Below are positions 42,982 to 50,201 of a stretch of 64,000 nucleotides of DNA, in pieces; the first letter of the stretch is position 1, and each line of letters begins with the position of its first letter. Below the pieces are notes generated by a model, which did not search any database, had not been told where the DNA came from, and saw only the letters and a program-made list of their open reading frames with translations. The stretch comes from CAMDHY01 sp046156265 (GTDB taxonomy: Bacteria > Pseudomonadota > Alphaproteobacteria > Rhizobiales > Segnochrobactraceae). A program made the position numbers and the translations under genes. Location: positions 248,001 through 312,000 of the forward strand of contig NZ_JAWDIR010000033.1 of the NCBI RefSeq assembly GCF_046156265.1, written 5' to 3'.

Positions 42982-44079
42982 ATGACCGACACCCTCGCTC
43001 CCGACACCGACGCGCTGAAGCGCGACCTGATCGACCGCATCTCCGCGGCCGCCGACGAGGCGGCGCTGGAAGAGGCGCGGGTGTTCGCGCTCGGCAAGAA
43101 GGGCGTCGTCACCGAGCAGATGAAGCGCCTCGGCGGCCTGTCGGACGCCGAGCGCCGCACCGTCGGCCCCGCCCTCAACGGCCTCAAGAATGATGTTGCG
43201 GCAGCGATCGAGGCGCGCCGCGCCGTGCTCGCCGAGGCGGCACTCACCGAGCGGCTCGCCCGCGAGCGCCTCGACCTGACGCTGCCGGTCCGCCCCGGCC
43301 CGCTGTCCGCCGGCCGCATCCACCCGGTGTCGCAGGTGACCGAGGAACTCACCGCCATCTTCGCCGACCTTGGCTTCGCGGTCGCCGAGGGGCCGGACAT
43401 CGAGACCGACCACTACAACTTCACCTCGCTCAACTTCCCGCTCGGCCATCCGGCCCGCGAGATGCACGACACGTTCTTCTTTAATCCGAAGCCGGACGGC
43501 TCGCGGATGCTGCTGCGCACCCACACCTCGCCGGTGCAGATCCGCACCATGGAGACGACGCAGCCGCCGATCCGGGTAATCTGCCCCGGCCGCACCTACC
43601 GCAACGATTCCGACCAGACCCACACGCCGATGTTCCACCAGGTGGAGGGCCTCGTCGTCGACGAGACGGCGACGATCGGCCACCTGAAGTGGGTGCTGGA
43701 GGAGTTCTGCAAGGCCTTCTTCGAGGTGCCGAAGGTCGAGATGCGCTTCCGGCCGTCGTTCTTCCCGTTCACCGAGCCGTCGATGGAAGTCGACATCCGC
43801 TGCAAGCGTAGCGGCTCGGAAATTCGCATCGGCGAGGGCGAGGACTGGCTGGAGATCCTCGGCTGCGGCATGGTCCACCCGAACGTGCTGCGCGCCGGCG
43901 GCATCGACCCGGACAAGTACCAGGGCTTCGCCTGGGGCATGGGCATCGACCGCATCGCCATGCTGAAATACGGCATGCCGGACCTGCGCGCCTTCTTCGA
44001 CGCCGACGCCCGCTGGCTCGCCCACTACGGCTTCCGCCCCCTCGACCTGCCGACCCTGTTCGGCGGGCTGAGCGCGTGA
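42982..44079 (+). CDS. pheS: Phenylalanyl-tRNA synthetase alpha subunit
   Basis: 365 residues, standard length. The N-terminal coiled coil (about 1-105) binds tRNA-Phe. Class II motifs follow: the motif 1 region HPVSQVTEELTAIFADLGF, motif 2 RTHTSPVQIRTM with CPGRTYRNDSDQTHTPMFHQ, SFFPFTEPSMEVDI, and motif 3 GMGIDRIAMLKYGMPDLR. It charges tRNA-Phe as an alpha2beta2 enzyme with PheT. The 144 bases upstream show no phenylalanine-rich leader peptide. Normally pheT follows directly; here about 690 bases with a repeat-bounded nuclease gene intervene. Confidence 0.97.
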   Translation: MTDTLAPDTDALKRDLIDRISAAADEAALEEARVFALGKKGVVTEQMKRLGGLSDAERRTVGPALNGLKNDVAAAIEARRAVLAEAALTERLARERLDLTLPVRPGPLSAGRIHPVSQVTEELTAIFADLGFAVAEGPDIETDHYNFTSLNFPLGHPAREMHDTFFFNPKPDGSRMLLRTHTSPVQIRTMETTQPPIRVICPGRTYRNDSDQTHTPMFHQVEGLVVDETATIGHLKWVLEEFCKAFFEVPKVEMRFRPSFFPFTEPSMEVDIRCKRSGSEIRIGEGEDWLEILGCGMVHPNVLRAGGIDPDKYQGFAWGMGIDRIAMLKYGMPDLRAFFDADARWLAHYGFRPLDLPTLFGGLSA

Positions 44080-44127
44080 TGGAGCGTTTGCTGCCGTGTC
44101 GGTAAACCTCTCGCGTGCTGTATTCGC

Positions 44128-44171
44128 GGCGGCCCCCCCTCCCTGCCCTCCCCCGCGAGGGGGGAGGGTTT
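44128..44171 (+). repeat. Single copy of the GC-rich palindromic repeat after pheS
   Basis: 44 bases beginning GGCGGCCCCCCCTCCC, 41 of 44 identical to 44681-44724 in the same orientation; the match to the 32.2-kb copy runs on through TTTGCGCCG. It contains a strong hairpin (CCCTCCCCC paired with GGGGGGAGGG) followed by TTT, so it could weaken or end transcription after pheS. It lies 48 bases after the pheS stop. Confidence 0.85.
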
Positions 44172-44260
44172 GCGCCGCGTTTTTGGGGGGCGCTCACCTA
44201 CCCAAGAATCTTTCTTGTTCCCGTTTTGTTTCTGGAATAACCTTCCCCCATGCACAACGC

Positions 44261-44724
44261 GAACCCTCCCCCCTGGCGGGGGAGGGTAGGGAGGGGGGGA
44301 TGCCGCGAACTCGGCTTCCGACGCACCGCCGCGACCTCGCCAGGCGTCTGCGCCGGGATATGACCGATCCCGAGCGGCTCTTGTGGGGGCAACTGCGGGC
44401 GCACCGACAGGCAGGCCTAGCCTTCCGACGGCAGGTGCCAATGGGGCCCTACGTCGTGGATTTCGTGTCCCATGCGGCTCGGCTGGTCGTCGAGCTGGAT
44501 GGTGGCGGGCATTCGTGGACCGCCCAGTCGCGGCGGGACGAGGCGAGGGACGCCTGGCTCGCCGATTGCGGCTATCGCGTGCTGCGCTTCTGGAACGACG
44601 AGGTCGTTCGAAATCTCGTCGGCGTCGTCGAGACGATCCTCGCGGCGGCCGCCGAGCGCACTATCCCCGTCAGCACCCGTGGCGGCCCCCCCTCCCTACC
44701 CTCCCCCGCGCGGGGGGAGGGTTC
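44261..44724. mobile_element. Repeat-bounded DUF559 element inserted between pheS and pheT
   Basis: 464 bases bounded by 39-base inverted arms at 44261-44299 (starting GAACCCTCCCCCC) and 44686-44724; 37 of 39 positions pair exactly. Each arm is itself a hairpin. The interval holds one gene, a DUF559 nuclease whose ribosome-binding site and start codon lie at the inner end of the left arm and whose last codons run through the right arm. No clear target-site duplication was identified. The arrangement resembles a minimal mobile element, or a repeat with its own nuclease; movement itself is inferred. Confidence 0.7.
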
Positions 44725-44776
44725 ACGTGCCCGAAGCGACCGGGCGGACGCTCTGGTCGCGGGAGACGACGCATGA
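44300..44776 (+). CDS. DUF559 (Vsr-like PD-(D/E)XK) endonuclease-domain protein
   Basis: 158 residues from ATG 44300, directly after the GGGAGGGGGGG of the left repeat arm, which serves as ribosome-binding site. DUF559 motifs: DLARRLRRDMTDPERLLWGQ, AFRRQVPMGPYVVDFVS, RLVVELDGGGHSW and GYRVLRFWNDEVVRNLVGVV, with the Asp and Glu of a Vsr-type nuclease site in VDFV and ELDGG. The natural domain ends near ETILAAAAERTIP; the last about 34 residues are encoded by the right repeat arm and following bases. Its stop overlaps the pheT start (ATGA), so pheT translation may be coupled to it. DUF559 proteins have no firmly established function. Confidence 0.88.
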   Translation: MPRTRLPTHRRDLARRLRRDMTDPERLLWGQLRAHRQAGLAFRRQVPMGPYVVDFVSHAARLVVELDGGGHSWTAQSRRDEARDAWLADCGYRVLRFWNDEVVRNLVGVVETILAAAAERTIPVSTRGGPPSLPSPARGEGSRARSDRADALVAGDDA

Positions 44777-47187
44777 AGTTCACCCTCACCTGGCTGAAGC
44801 AGCATCTCGAGACGGAGGCGTCGCTGGACGCCATTCTCGACAAGCTCAATGCCATCGGCATGGAGGTCGAGAAGGTCGACGATCCCGGCAAGGCCCTGGC
44901 GCCGTTCGTCATCGCGAAGGTGATCTCCGCCGAGAAGCACCCGAACGCCGACAAGCTGCGGGTCTGCATCGTCGACACCGGCTCGGGCGACCCCGTGCAG
45001 GTCGTCTGCGGCGCGCCGAACGCCCGCACCGGCATGACCGGCGTGTTCGCAGCCCCCGGAACCCACGTCCCCGGCACCGGCGTCGATCTCAAGGTCGGCA
45101 CCATCCGCGGCGTCGAGAGCCGCGGCATGCTCGTCTCCGAGCGCGAGCTGATGCTGTCCGAAGACCATGACGGCATCATCGACCTGCCGGACGGCGCCCC
45201 CGTCGGCACGCCCTACGCCGCCTGGTCGGGCCTGACCGACCCCGTCGTCGAGGTGGCGGTGACGCCGAACCGGCCGGACTGCCTCGGCATCTCCGGCATC
45301 GCCCGCGACCTCGCCGCCGCGGGTCTCGGCCGGGTGAAGACGCCCGAGGTCGAGCCGGTCGCCGGAGAGGGCGACTGCCCGGTGTCGGTGACGCTCGCCT
45401 TCGAGGGAAGCGCGCCGCTCTGCCCGATGTTCGGCCTGCGCCTCATCCGCGGTGTGAAGAACGGCCCCTCGCCGGCGTGGCTGCAGGCGCGGCTGCGCGC
45501 CATCGGGCTGCGCCCGATCAACGCGCTGGTCGACATCACCAATTTCCTCACCCACGATCGCAACCGGCCGCTGCACGTCTTCGACGCCGCCAAGGTGAAG
45601 GGCGACCTCGTCGTCCGCCGCGCCCGCGCCGGCGAGAGCCTGCTGGCGCTCGACGGCAAGACCTACGCGCTGGACGAGACGATGTGCGTCATCGCCGACG
45701 ACGCCGGCGTCGAATCGCTCGCCGGCATCATGGGTGGCGAGGCCTCGGGCTGCACCGAAGAGACCACCGACGTGCTGGTGGAATCGGCGCTGTGGGATCC
45801 GCTCAACATCGCCCAGACGGGCCGCAAGCTCGGCGTCAACTCCGACGCGCGCTTCCGCTTCGAGCGCGGCGTCGACCCGGCCTTCGCCGTGCCCGGCCTC
45901 GAACTCGCGACGCGGATGATCCTGGAGCTCTGCGGCGGCACGCCGACGGCGATCACGGTGGCCGGCGCCGTGCCGGACACGCGCCGCGTCGTCGCCTTCC
46001 CGCTCGCCGAGGTGAAGCGCCTGTCGGGGCTGACGCTCGATGACGGCGCCATCGTCGACACCCTCGGCCGTCTCGGCTTCGAGGTGACCGGCGCCGGCCC
46101 GATGCGCGCCGTCGTGCCGCCGAGCTGGCGGCCCGACGTCGACGGCAAGGCCGACCTCGTCGAGGAGGTCGTCCGCATCACCGGCCTCGACCAGATCGTT
46201 TCGACGCCGCTGTCGCGCCTGCCCACGGTGGCGCCGCGGGTGCTGACGCCTGGTCAGATACGCGCCCGCAACGCCCGCCGCACGCTCGCCGCCCGCGGCC
46301 TCGTCGAGGCGATGACGTGGTCGTTCGTGCCGAAGTCCCACGCGGAAGCCTTCGGCGGCGGACAGCCGGAGCTGGCGCTCGCGAACCCGATCGCGAGCGA
46401 CCTCTCCGACATGCGCCCGAGCCTGATTCCGGGGCTTGCCGCCGCCGCCCAGCGCAACGCCGACCGCGGCACGCCCGACACGGCGCTGTTCGAGGTCGGC
46501 CAGATCTTCCGCGGCGACCGGCCGGATGACCAGAAGCGCGCCGCCGCCGCCGTCCGCCGCGGCACCGCCGGGCTAATCGGCGCCGGCCGCCACTGGTCCG
46601 GCGCAGCACCTGCGGTCAGCGCCTACGACGCCAAGGCCGATGCGCTCGCCATCCTGGAGGCCGCCGGCGCGCCGGTCGACCGCGTGCAGGTGACGGCCGA
46701 TGCGCCGGCGTGGTTCCACCCCGGCCGCTCCGGCACGCTCCGGCTCGGACCGCTCGTGCTCGGCCACTTCGGGGAACTGCACCCGAAGACGCTTGCTGCC
46801 CTCGACGTCGAGGGGCCGCTGTCGGTCTGCGAGATCATCCTCGACGCCGTGCCGGCGCAGAAGCCGCGGCCGACCAAGGCGAAGCCGGCGCTGTCGCTGC
46901 CCGAGCTGATGGCGGTGTCGCGCGACTTCGCCTTCATCGTCGATCGCGGCGTCGCGGCGGCCGACGTGCTGAAGGCCGCCGCCGGCGCCGACAAGGCGCT
47001 GATCGACCGCGTCGGCGTCTTCGACGTCTACGAGGGCAAGGGCATTCCCGACGGCGCCAAGTCGGTGGCGATCGAGGTGGTCCTGCAGCCGCGCGAGCGG
47101 ACGCTGACCGACGCCGAGATCGACGCCGTCGGCAAGCGCGTCGTCGAGGCGGTGGCCAAGGCGACCGGCGCCACGCTCAGGGGCTGA
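44773..47187 (+). CDS. pheT: Phenylalanyl-tRNA synthetase beta subunit
   Basis: 804 residues from ATG 44773, with GGGAG about seven bases upstream; the longer open frame before it is a shadow. Domain order is normal: N-terminal MKFTLTWLKQHL, an EMAP-type tRNA-binding domain (about 39-150; KHPNADKLRVCIVD, VVCGAPNARTGM), B3/B4 editing region (about 210-390; DITNFLTHDRNRPLHVFDA, GIMGGEASGCTEET), B5 domain, catalytic-like core (RPDVDGKADLVEEVVRI) and C-terminal FDX-ACB anticodon-binding domain (SLPELMAVSRDFAFIV). It pairs with PheS. The DUF559 stop overlaps its start, so the pheS-DUF559-pheT run may be one transcript. Confidence 0.97.
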   Translation: MKFTLTWLKQHLETEASLDAILDKLNAIGMEVEKVDDPGKALAPFVIAKVISAEKHPNADKLRVCIVDTGSGDPVQVVCGAPNARTGMTGVFAAPGTHVPGTGVDLKVGTIRGVESRGMLVSERELMLSEDHDGIIDLPDGAPVGTPYAAWSGLTDPVVEVAVTPNRPDCLGISGIARDLAAAGLGRVKTPEVEPVAGEGDCPVSVTLAFEGSAPLCPMFGLRLIRGVKNGPSPAWLQARLRAIGLRPINALVDITNFLTHDRNRPLHVFDAAKVKGDLVVRRARAGESLLALDGKTYALDETMCVIADDAGVESLAGIMGGEASGCTEETTDVLVESALWDPLNIAQTGRKLGVNSDARFRFERGVDPAFAVPGLELATRMILELCGGTPTAITVAGAVPDTRRVVAFPLAEVKRLSGLTLDDGAIVDTLGRLGFEVTGAGPMRAVVPPSWRPDVDGKADLVEEVVRITGLDQIVSTPLSRLPTVAPRVLTPGQIRARNARRTLAARGLVEAMTWSFVPKSHAEAFGGGQPELALANPIASDLSDMRPSLIPGLAAAAQRNADRGTPDTALFEVGQIFRGDRPDDQKRAAAAVRRGTAGLIGAGRHWSGAAPAVSAYDAKADALAILEAAGAPVDRVQVTADAPAWFHPGRSGTLRLGPLVLGHFGELHPKTLAALDVEGPLSVCEIILDAVPAQKPRPTKAKPALSLPELMAVSRDFAFIVDRGVAAADVLKAAAGADKALIDRVGVFDVYEGKGIPDGAKSVAIEVVLQPRERTLTDAEIDAVGKRVVEAVAKATGATLRG

Positions 47188-47279
47188 TGGGGCGCGAGGC
47201 GCGCCGCTCGCCGTAGCGGCCGCAGCGGCTGAGCGTCTCGCGTCGCGACGGTCTCACTGCACTCTCAACCTCTCTCGTG

Positions 47280-47391
47280 GTCATTCCCGGCCTTGTGCCG
47301 GGAACCCATGCAACGCTCGCGCCGACCTCCTTCGCCGCGAGGTGTCGATGTGCCGATGGCAATGGGTTCCCGGCACAAGGCCGGGAATGAC
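47280..47391. repeat. Perfect 30-bp inverted-repeat pair downstream of pheT
   Basis: Arms at 47280-47309 and 47362-47391 are exact reverse complements over 30 bases (left arm begins GTCATTCCCGG), separated by 52 bases. Each arm contains its own hairpin (CCCGGC-CTTGT-GCCGGG). It lies in the 361-base gap between pheT and yggT, which holds no other gene. This resembles dispersed palindromic repeats seen in many Alphaproteobacteria, and may be a miniature mobile element or act as a bidirectional terminator. Confidence 0.88.
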
Positions 47392-47548
47392 TGCGGAGAG
47401 ATACAGATGCGAGGACCGGGGGTGAGGACGAGCGATAGGCTCGCCGCCGCCGCCGCGACCGCGCCGCGCCTTGCGGGGGCGGGGTCAGACCGCTACATCA
47501 CGGGTCGCCACACGCCGTCGCCCCACGGCGTTCCGTGCCGGAGCCTTC

Positions 47549-47839
47549 ATGCGCGCGATCCTCGACGTCATCCTGCTGGTGCTCGATCTCTACATCTACG
47601 TGCTGATCGCGTCGGTGATCTTCTCCTGGCTCTACGCCTTCAACGTCGTCAATCCGCGCAACCAGATCGTCGGTACCATCGGCAACGCCCTCTACGCGCT
47701 GACCGAGCCGGTGCTGCGGCCGATCCGCAACCGGCTGCCGCAACTCGGCGGGCTCGATCTGTCGCCGATCGTGGTCTTCCTGGCGATCTTCCTGATCCAG
47801 CGCGTGATCGTGATGTACCTCTATCCGAGCGTCTTCTGA
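47549..47839 (+). CDS. yggT: YggT-family membrane protein
   Basis: 96 residues from ATG 47549, with GGAG six bases upstream. Two hydrophobic segments: ILDVILLVLDLYIYVLIASV and LSPIVVFLAIFLIQRVIVMY. The segment between has NPRNQIVGTIGNALYALTEP and VLRPIRNRLP, the YggT (CCB3-like) signature. YggT proteins are linked to osmotic tolerance or membrane-protein assembly; the precise role is unsettled. It heads a yggT-DUF167-folD run, and the yggT-DUF167 pairing is widely conserved. Confidence 0.93.
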   Translation: MRAILDVILLVLDLYIYVLIASVIFSWLYAFNVVNPRNQIVGTIGNALYALTEPVLRPIRNRLPQLGGLDLSPIVVFLAIFLIQRVIVMYLYPSVF

Positions 47840-47843
47840 GGCC

Positions 47844-48320
47844 ATGGCGGGCGGAGCCCGGCGAGCTGAAACCCTGCCGGGCGGAGCCCGGCGGCCGCAC
47901 TCCATGCGCGGCGCAGCCCGGCAACCCGAAACACCGACCGGCCCCGCTGCGTCGCCGGCGGGAGCGAACACTGCCACGCCCTGGACCGTCGGCCTCTCCG
48001 GGCTCAGCCTGCGTCTGCGCGTGACTCCGCGCGGCGGTGCCGACGCCCTGGAAGGCATCGCCATGCTCTCCGACGGTCGCCCCGTGGTTCTGGCGCGCGT
48101 GCGCGCGCTGCCGGCCGACGGGGCCGCCAACGCCGCCGTCGAGGCGCTGGTGGCGACGGCGGTGGGCGTGCCGAAGCGGGACGTGCGGGTCGCGGCCGGC
48201 CGGACCCAGCGGACGAAGACGGTGGAGATCGACGGCGACGGAGCCACCCTGGCGTCCGCCATCGCCGCGGCATTGGCGAGCGCCGGCCTCGGCCGGCGGG
48301 GCAAGGGGGATCGGGCATGA
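47844..48320 (+). CDS. DUF167 (YggU-like) protein
   Basis: 158 residues from ATG 47844, with ATG 47904 also possible. The DUF167 domain begins near residue 46: SLRLRVTPRGGADALEGI, VVLARVRALPADGAANAAVE, ALVATAVGVPKRDVRVAAGR and QRTKTVEIDG, the standard short alpha/beta fold. The first about 45 residues are encoded by hairpin repeats and lack domain features, so a later start is likely or the repeats have inserted into the N-terminus. The function of DUF167 proteins is unknown. Its stop overlaps the folD start (ATGA). Confidence 0.85.
   Translation: MAGGARRAETLPGGARRPHSMRGAARQPETPTGPAASPAGANTATPWTVGLSGLSLRLRVTPRGGADALEGIAMLSDGRPVVLARVRALPADGAANAAVEALVATAVGVPKRDVRVAAGRTQRTKTVEIDGDGATLASAIAAALASAGLGRRGKGDRA
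47847..47923. repeat. Three imperfect hairpin repeats at the yggT/DUF167 junction
   Basis: Three units spaced about 30 bases apart, each around GGGCGGAGCCCGGC or a variant (starting near 47847, 47876 and 47907). The middle one forms GCCGGGC-GGA-GCCCGGC, a perfect 7-bp stem. They fall inside the 5' part of the DUF167 open frame and would encode its low-complexity N-terminus if the first start codon is used. Confidence 0.75.
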
Positions 48321-49219
48321 CCGCCACTCTCATCGACGGCAAGGCACGCGCCGCGCGCCTCAAGGCGGATGTAGCGACCGCCGTGGCCGAGCTTGCGGCC
48401 GGCCCGGGCGTGCAGCCGGGCCTCGCCGTCGTCCTCGTCGGCAACGATCCGGCGAGCGAGGTCTATGTCGCGAGCAAGGTGCGCGACACGGCCGCCGCCG
48501 GCATGCGCTCCTTCGAGCATCGCCTCGCCGCCGACACGCCCGAGGCCGAGCTGCTTGCCCTCGTCGAGCGCCTCAACCGCGACGACGCCGTCGACGGCAT
48601 CCTCGTGCAGATGCCGCTGCCGCGCCACATCGATACGGACCGCGTGGTCAGCGGCATCGACCCCGCCAAGGACGTCGACGGCCTGACGCCGTGGAATGCC
48701 GGCCTCTTGGTGCTCGGCAAGCCGGGCCTCGTCCCGTGCACGCCGCAGGGCTGCGTGATCCTGGCGAAGGAGGCCGTCGGCTCGCTCAGCGGGCTCAACG
48801 CCGTGGTCGTCGGCCGCTCCATCCTCGTCGGCAAGCCGGTGGCGCTGCTCTTACAGTCGGCCGACGCCACCGTGACGATGGCGCACTCGCGCACCCGCGA
48901 CCTTCCCGCCGTCTGCCGCGCGGCCGACGTGCTGGTGGTCGCGGCCGGCCGGCCGGAGCTCGTGCGCGGCGACTGGGTGAAGCCCGGCGCCTGCGTCATC
49001 GACGTCGGCATCAACCGCGTGCCGGCGCCCGACAAGGGCGAGGGCAAGACGCGCCTCGTCGGCGATGTCGCCTTCGAGGAGGCCCGCGCCGTCGCCGGTT
49101 CGATCACGCCGGTGCCAGGCGGCGTCGGCCCGATGACGATCGCCTGCCTGCTCGCCAACACCGTCGTCGCCGCCTGCCGCCGCCGCGGACACGCCGTACC
49201 GGCGGTGCTCGGGCGCTGA
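48317..49219 (+). CDS. folD: Bifunctional methylenetetrahydrofolate dehydrogenase/cyclohydrolase FolD
   Basis: 300 residues. FolD interconverts 5,10-methylene-THF and 10-formyl-THF via methenyl-THF using NADP. Signatures: GLAVVLVGNDPASEVYVASK (with the catalytic Lys), VDGILVQMPLPRHI, PAKDVDGLTPWNAG, VVVGRSILVGKPVALLL (dinucleotide site), AHSRTRDL, CVIDVGINRV, LVGDVAFEEA and SITPVPGGVGPMTIACL. Length is normal. It is translationally coupled to the DUF167 gene by a four-base overlap. Confidence 0.97.
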   Translation: MTATLIDGKARAARLKADVATAVAELAAGPGVQPGLAVVLVGNDPASEVYVASKVRDTAAAGMRSFEHRLAADTPEAELLALVERLNRDDAVDGILVQMPLPRHIDTDRVVSGIDPAKDVDGLTPWNAGLLVLGKPGLVPCTPQGCVILAKEAVGSLSGLNAVVVGRSILVGKPVALLLQSADATVTMAHSRTRDLPAVCRAADVLVVAAGRPELVRGDWVKPGACVIDVGINRVPAPDKGEGKTRLVGDVAFEEARAVAGSITPVPGGVGPMTIACLLANTVVAACRRRGHAVPAVLGR

Positions 49220-49238
49220 GCGCCCCCGGCAGACGCGG

Positions 49239-49463
49239 TCAGTCCGGCAGCTTGCGGGCCTCGTCGGGCAGCATGATCGGGATGCCGTCGCGGATCGGAT
49301 AGGCGAGGTGGGCGGCGCGGGAAATCAGCTCCTGCGCCGCCGCGTCGTATTCGAGCGTCGTCTTGGTCAGCGGACAGACCAGGAGCTCGAGCAGCTTCGG
49401 GTCCGGCCGCCGCGCCGCCTTGGCCTCGCCCGTGTGGGCCCCGCTCGTGTCGACGTCGCCCAT
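49239..49463 (-). CDS. Trm112-family (YcaR-like) small protein
   Basis: 74 residues. The Trm112 signature is LLELLVCPLTKTTLEYD, then ELISRAAHLAYPIRDGIPIM and the end LPDEARKL. Eukaryotic Trm112 activates several methyltransferases; bacterial forms are usually single small proteins of uncertain role. Only one of the zinc Cys residues (VCP) is present, as in most proteobacterial members. It follows the Lon-N-type gene by 11 bases on the same strand and is surely cotranscribed. Confidence 0.9.
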   Translation of the reverse strand: MGDVDTSGAHTGEAKAARRPDPKLLELLVCPLTKTTLEYDAAAQELISRAAHLAYPIRDGIPIMLPDEARKLPD

Positions 49464-49474
49464 GCCCGTTCCCC

Positions 49475-50155
49475 TCAGTTCAGCCGTGCCGGGCCGTCGC
49501 CCTCGGTGCGGGCGAGCGCCATCTCGGTCAGAGCGATCAGCGTCTCGGCCCGCGCCTCGAGGTTCTCCGCCTCCAGCAGCGCCTGCTTCTCGGCGGGGCC
49601 GTAGGGGCTCATCATCGACAAAGCGTTGACCAGCGTCTCGTTGGACGCGCGCTCGACGCTCTGCCAGTCCGCCTCGAGCTTGTTGGCGTCGAGATAGCGC
49701 CGGAAGGTCGCGAGCAGCATGGCGCGGTCGACGCCGGTCTCGCCGGCGTCGGCGCGGAAGTCCTCCTCATAGGCCGCGGCCGTGACGCGGCAGAGACGAT
49801 AGGGCGCCGGTCCGGGCAGCTCCTCGATGATGCGGAAGCGCGAGATGCCGTTCAGCGTCACGAGGTAGCGGCCGTCGCCCGTCTCCTGGTGGGCGGTGAG
49901 GCGGCCGGCGCAGCCGATCTCGCACAGCGGCGGCGTGCCGCCGAGGTCGAGCTGGCCGACGTCGAAGCGCGGCTGCACCATCCCGATGACGCGCTCGGTG
50001 CGCAGCGCCGCGTCGATCATCGCCATGTAGCGCGGCTCGAAGATGTTGAGCGGCATGTGCCCGCGCGGAAGCAGCAGCGCCCCGGGCAGCGGGAACACGG
50101 GGATCACCGCCGGCAGGTCCGCCGGTCCCCGATAGTCATGATTTCCGACCCGCAT
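49475..50155 (-). CDS. Lon substrate-binding (LON-N) domain protein
   Basis: 226 residues consisting of a stand-alone Lon N-terminal (PUA-like) domain: IPVFPLPGALLLPRGHMPLN, IFEPRYMAMIDAAL, IGMVQPR, CEIGCAGRLTAHQETGDGRY and TLNGISRFRI, then helices ending LNALSMMSPYG-type (ALSMMSPYGPAEKQALLEAE). It lacks ATPase and protease domains. Such proteins are common in Alphaproteobacteria between a thioredoxin-TPR gene and a Trm112 gene, as here, but their function is undefined. Confidence 0.92.
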   Translation of the reverse strand: MRVGNHDYRGPADLPAVIPVFPLPGALLLPRGHMPLNIFEPRYMAMIDAALRTERVIGMVQPRFDVGQLDLGGTPPLCEIGCAGRLTAHQETGDGRYLVTLNGISRFRIIEELPGPAPYRLCRVTAAAYEEDFRADAGETGVDRAMLLATFRRYLDANKLEADWQSVERASNETLVNALSMMSPYGPAEKQALLEAENLEARAETLIALTEMALARTEGDGPARLN

Positions 50156-50201
50156 TGCCGGTCTCCTTTGCCGTCGTCCGTTCCCCGACCCGGTAGATAG
50201 G

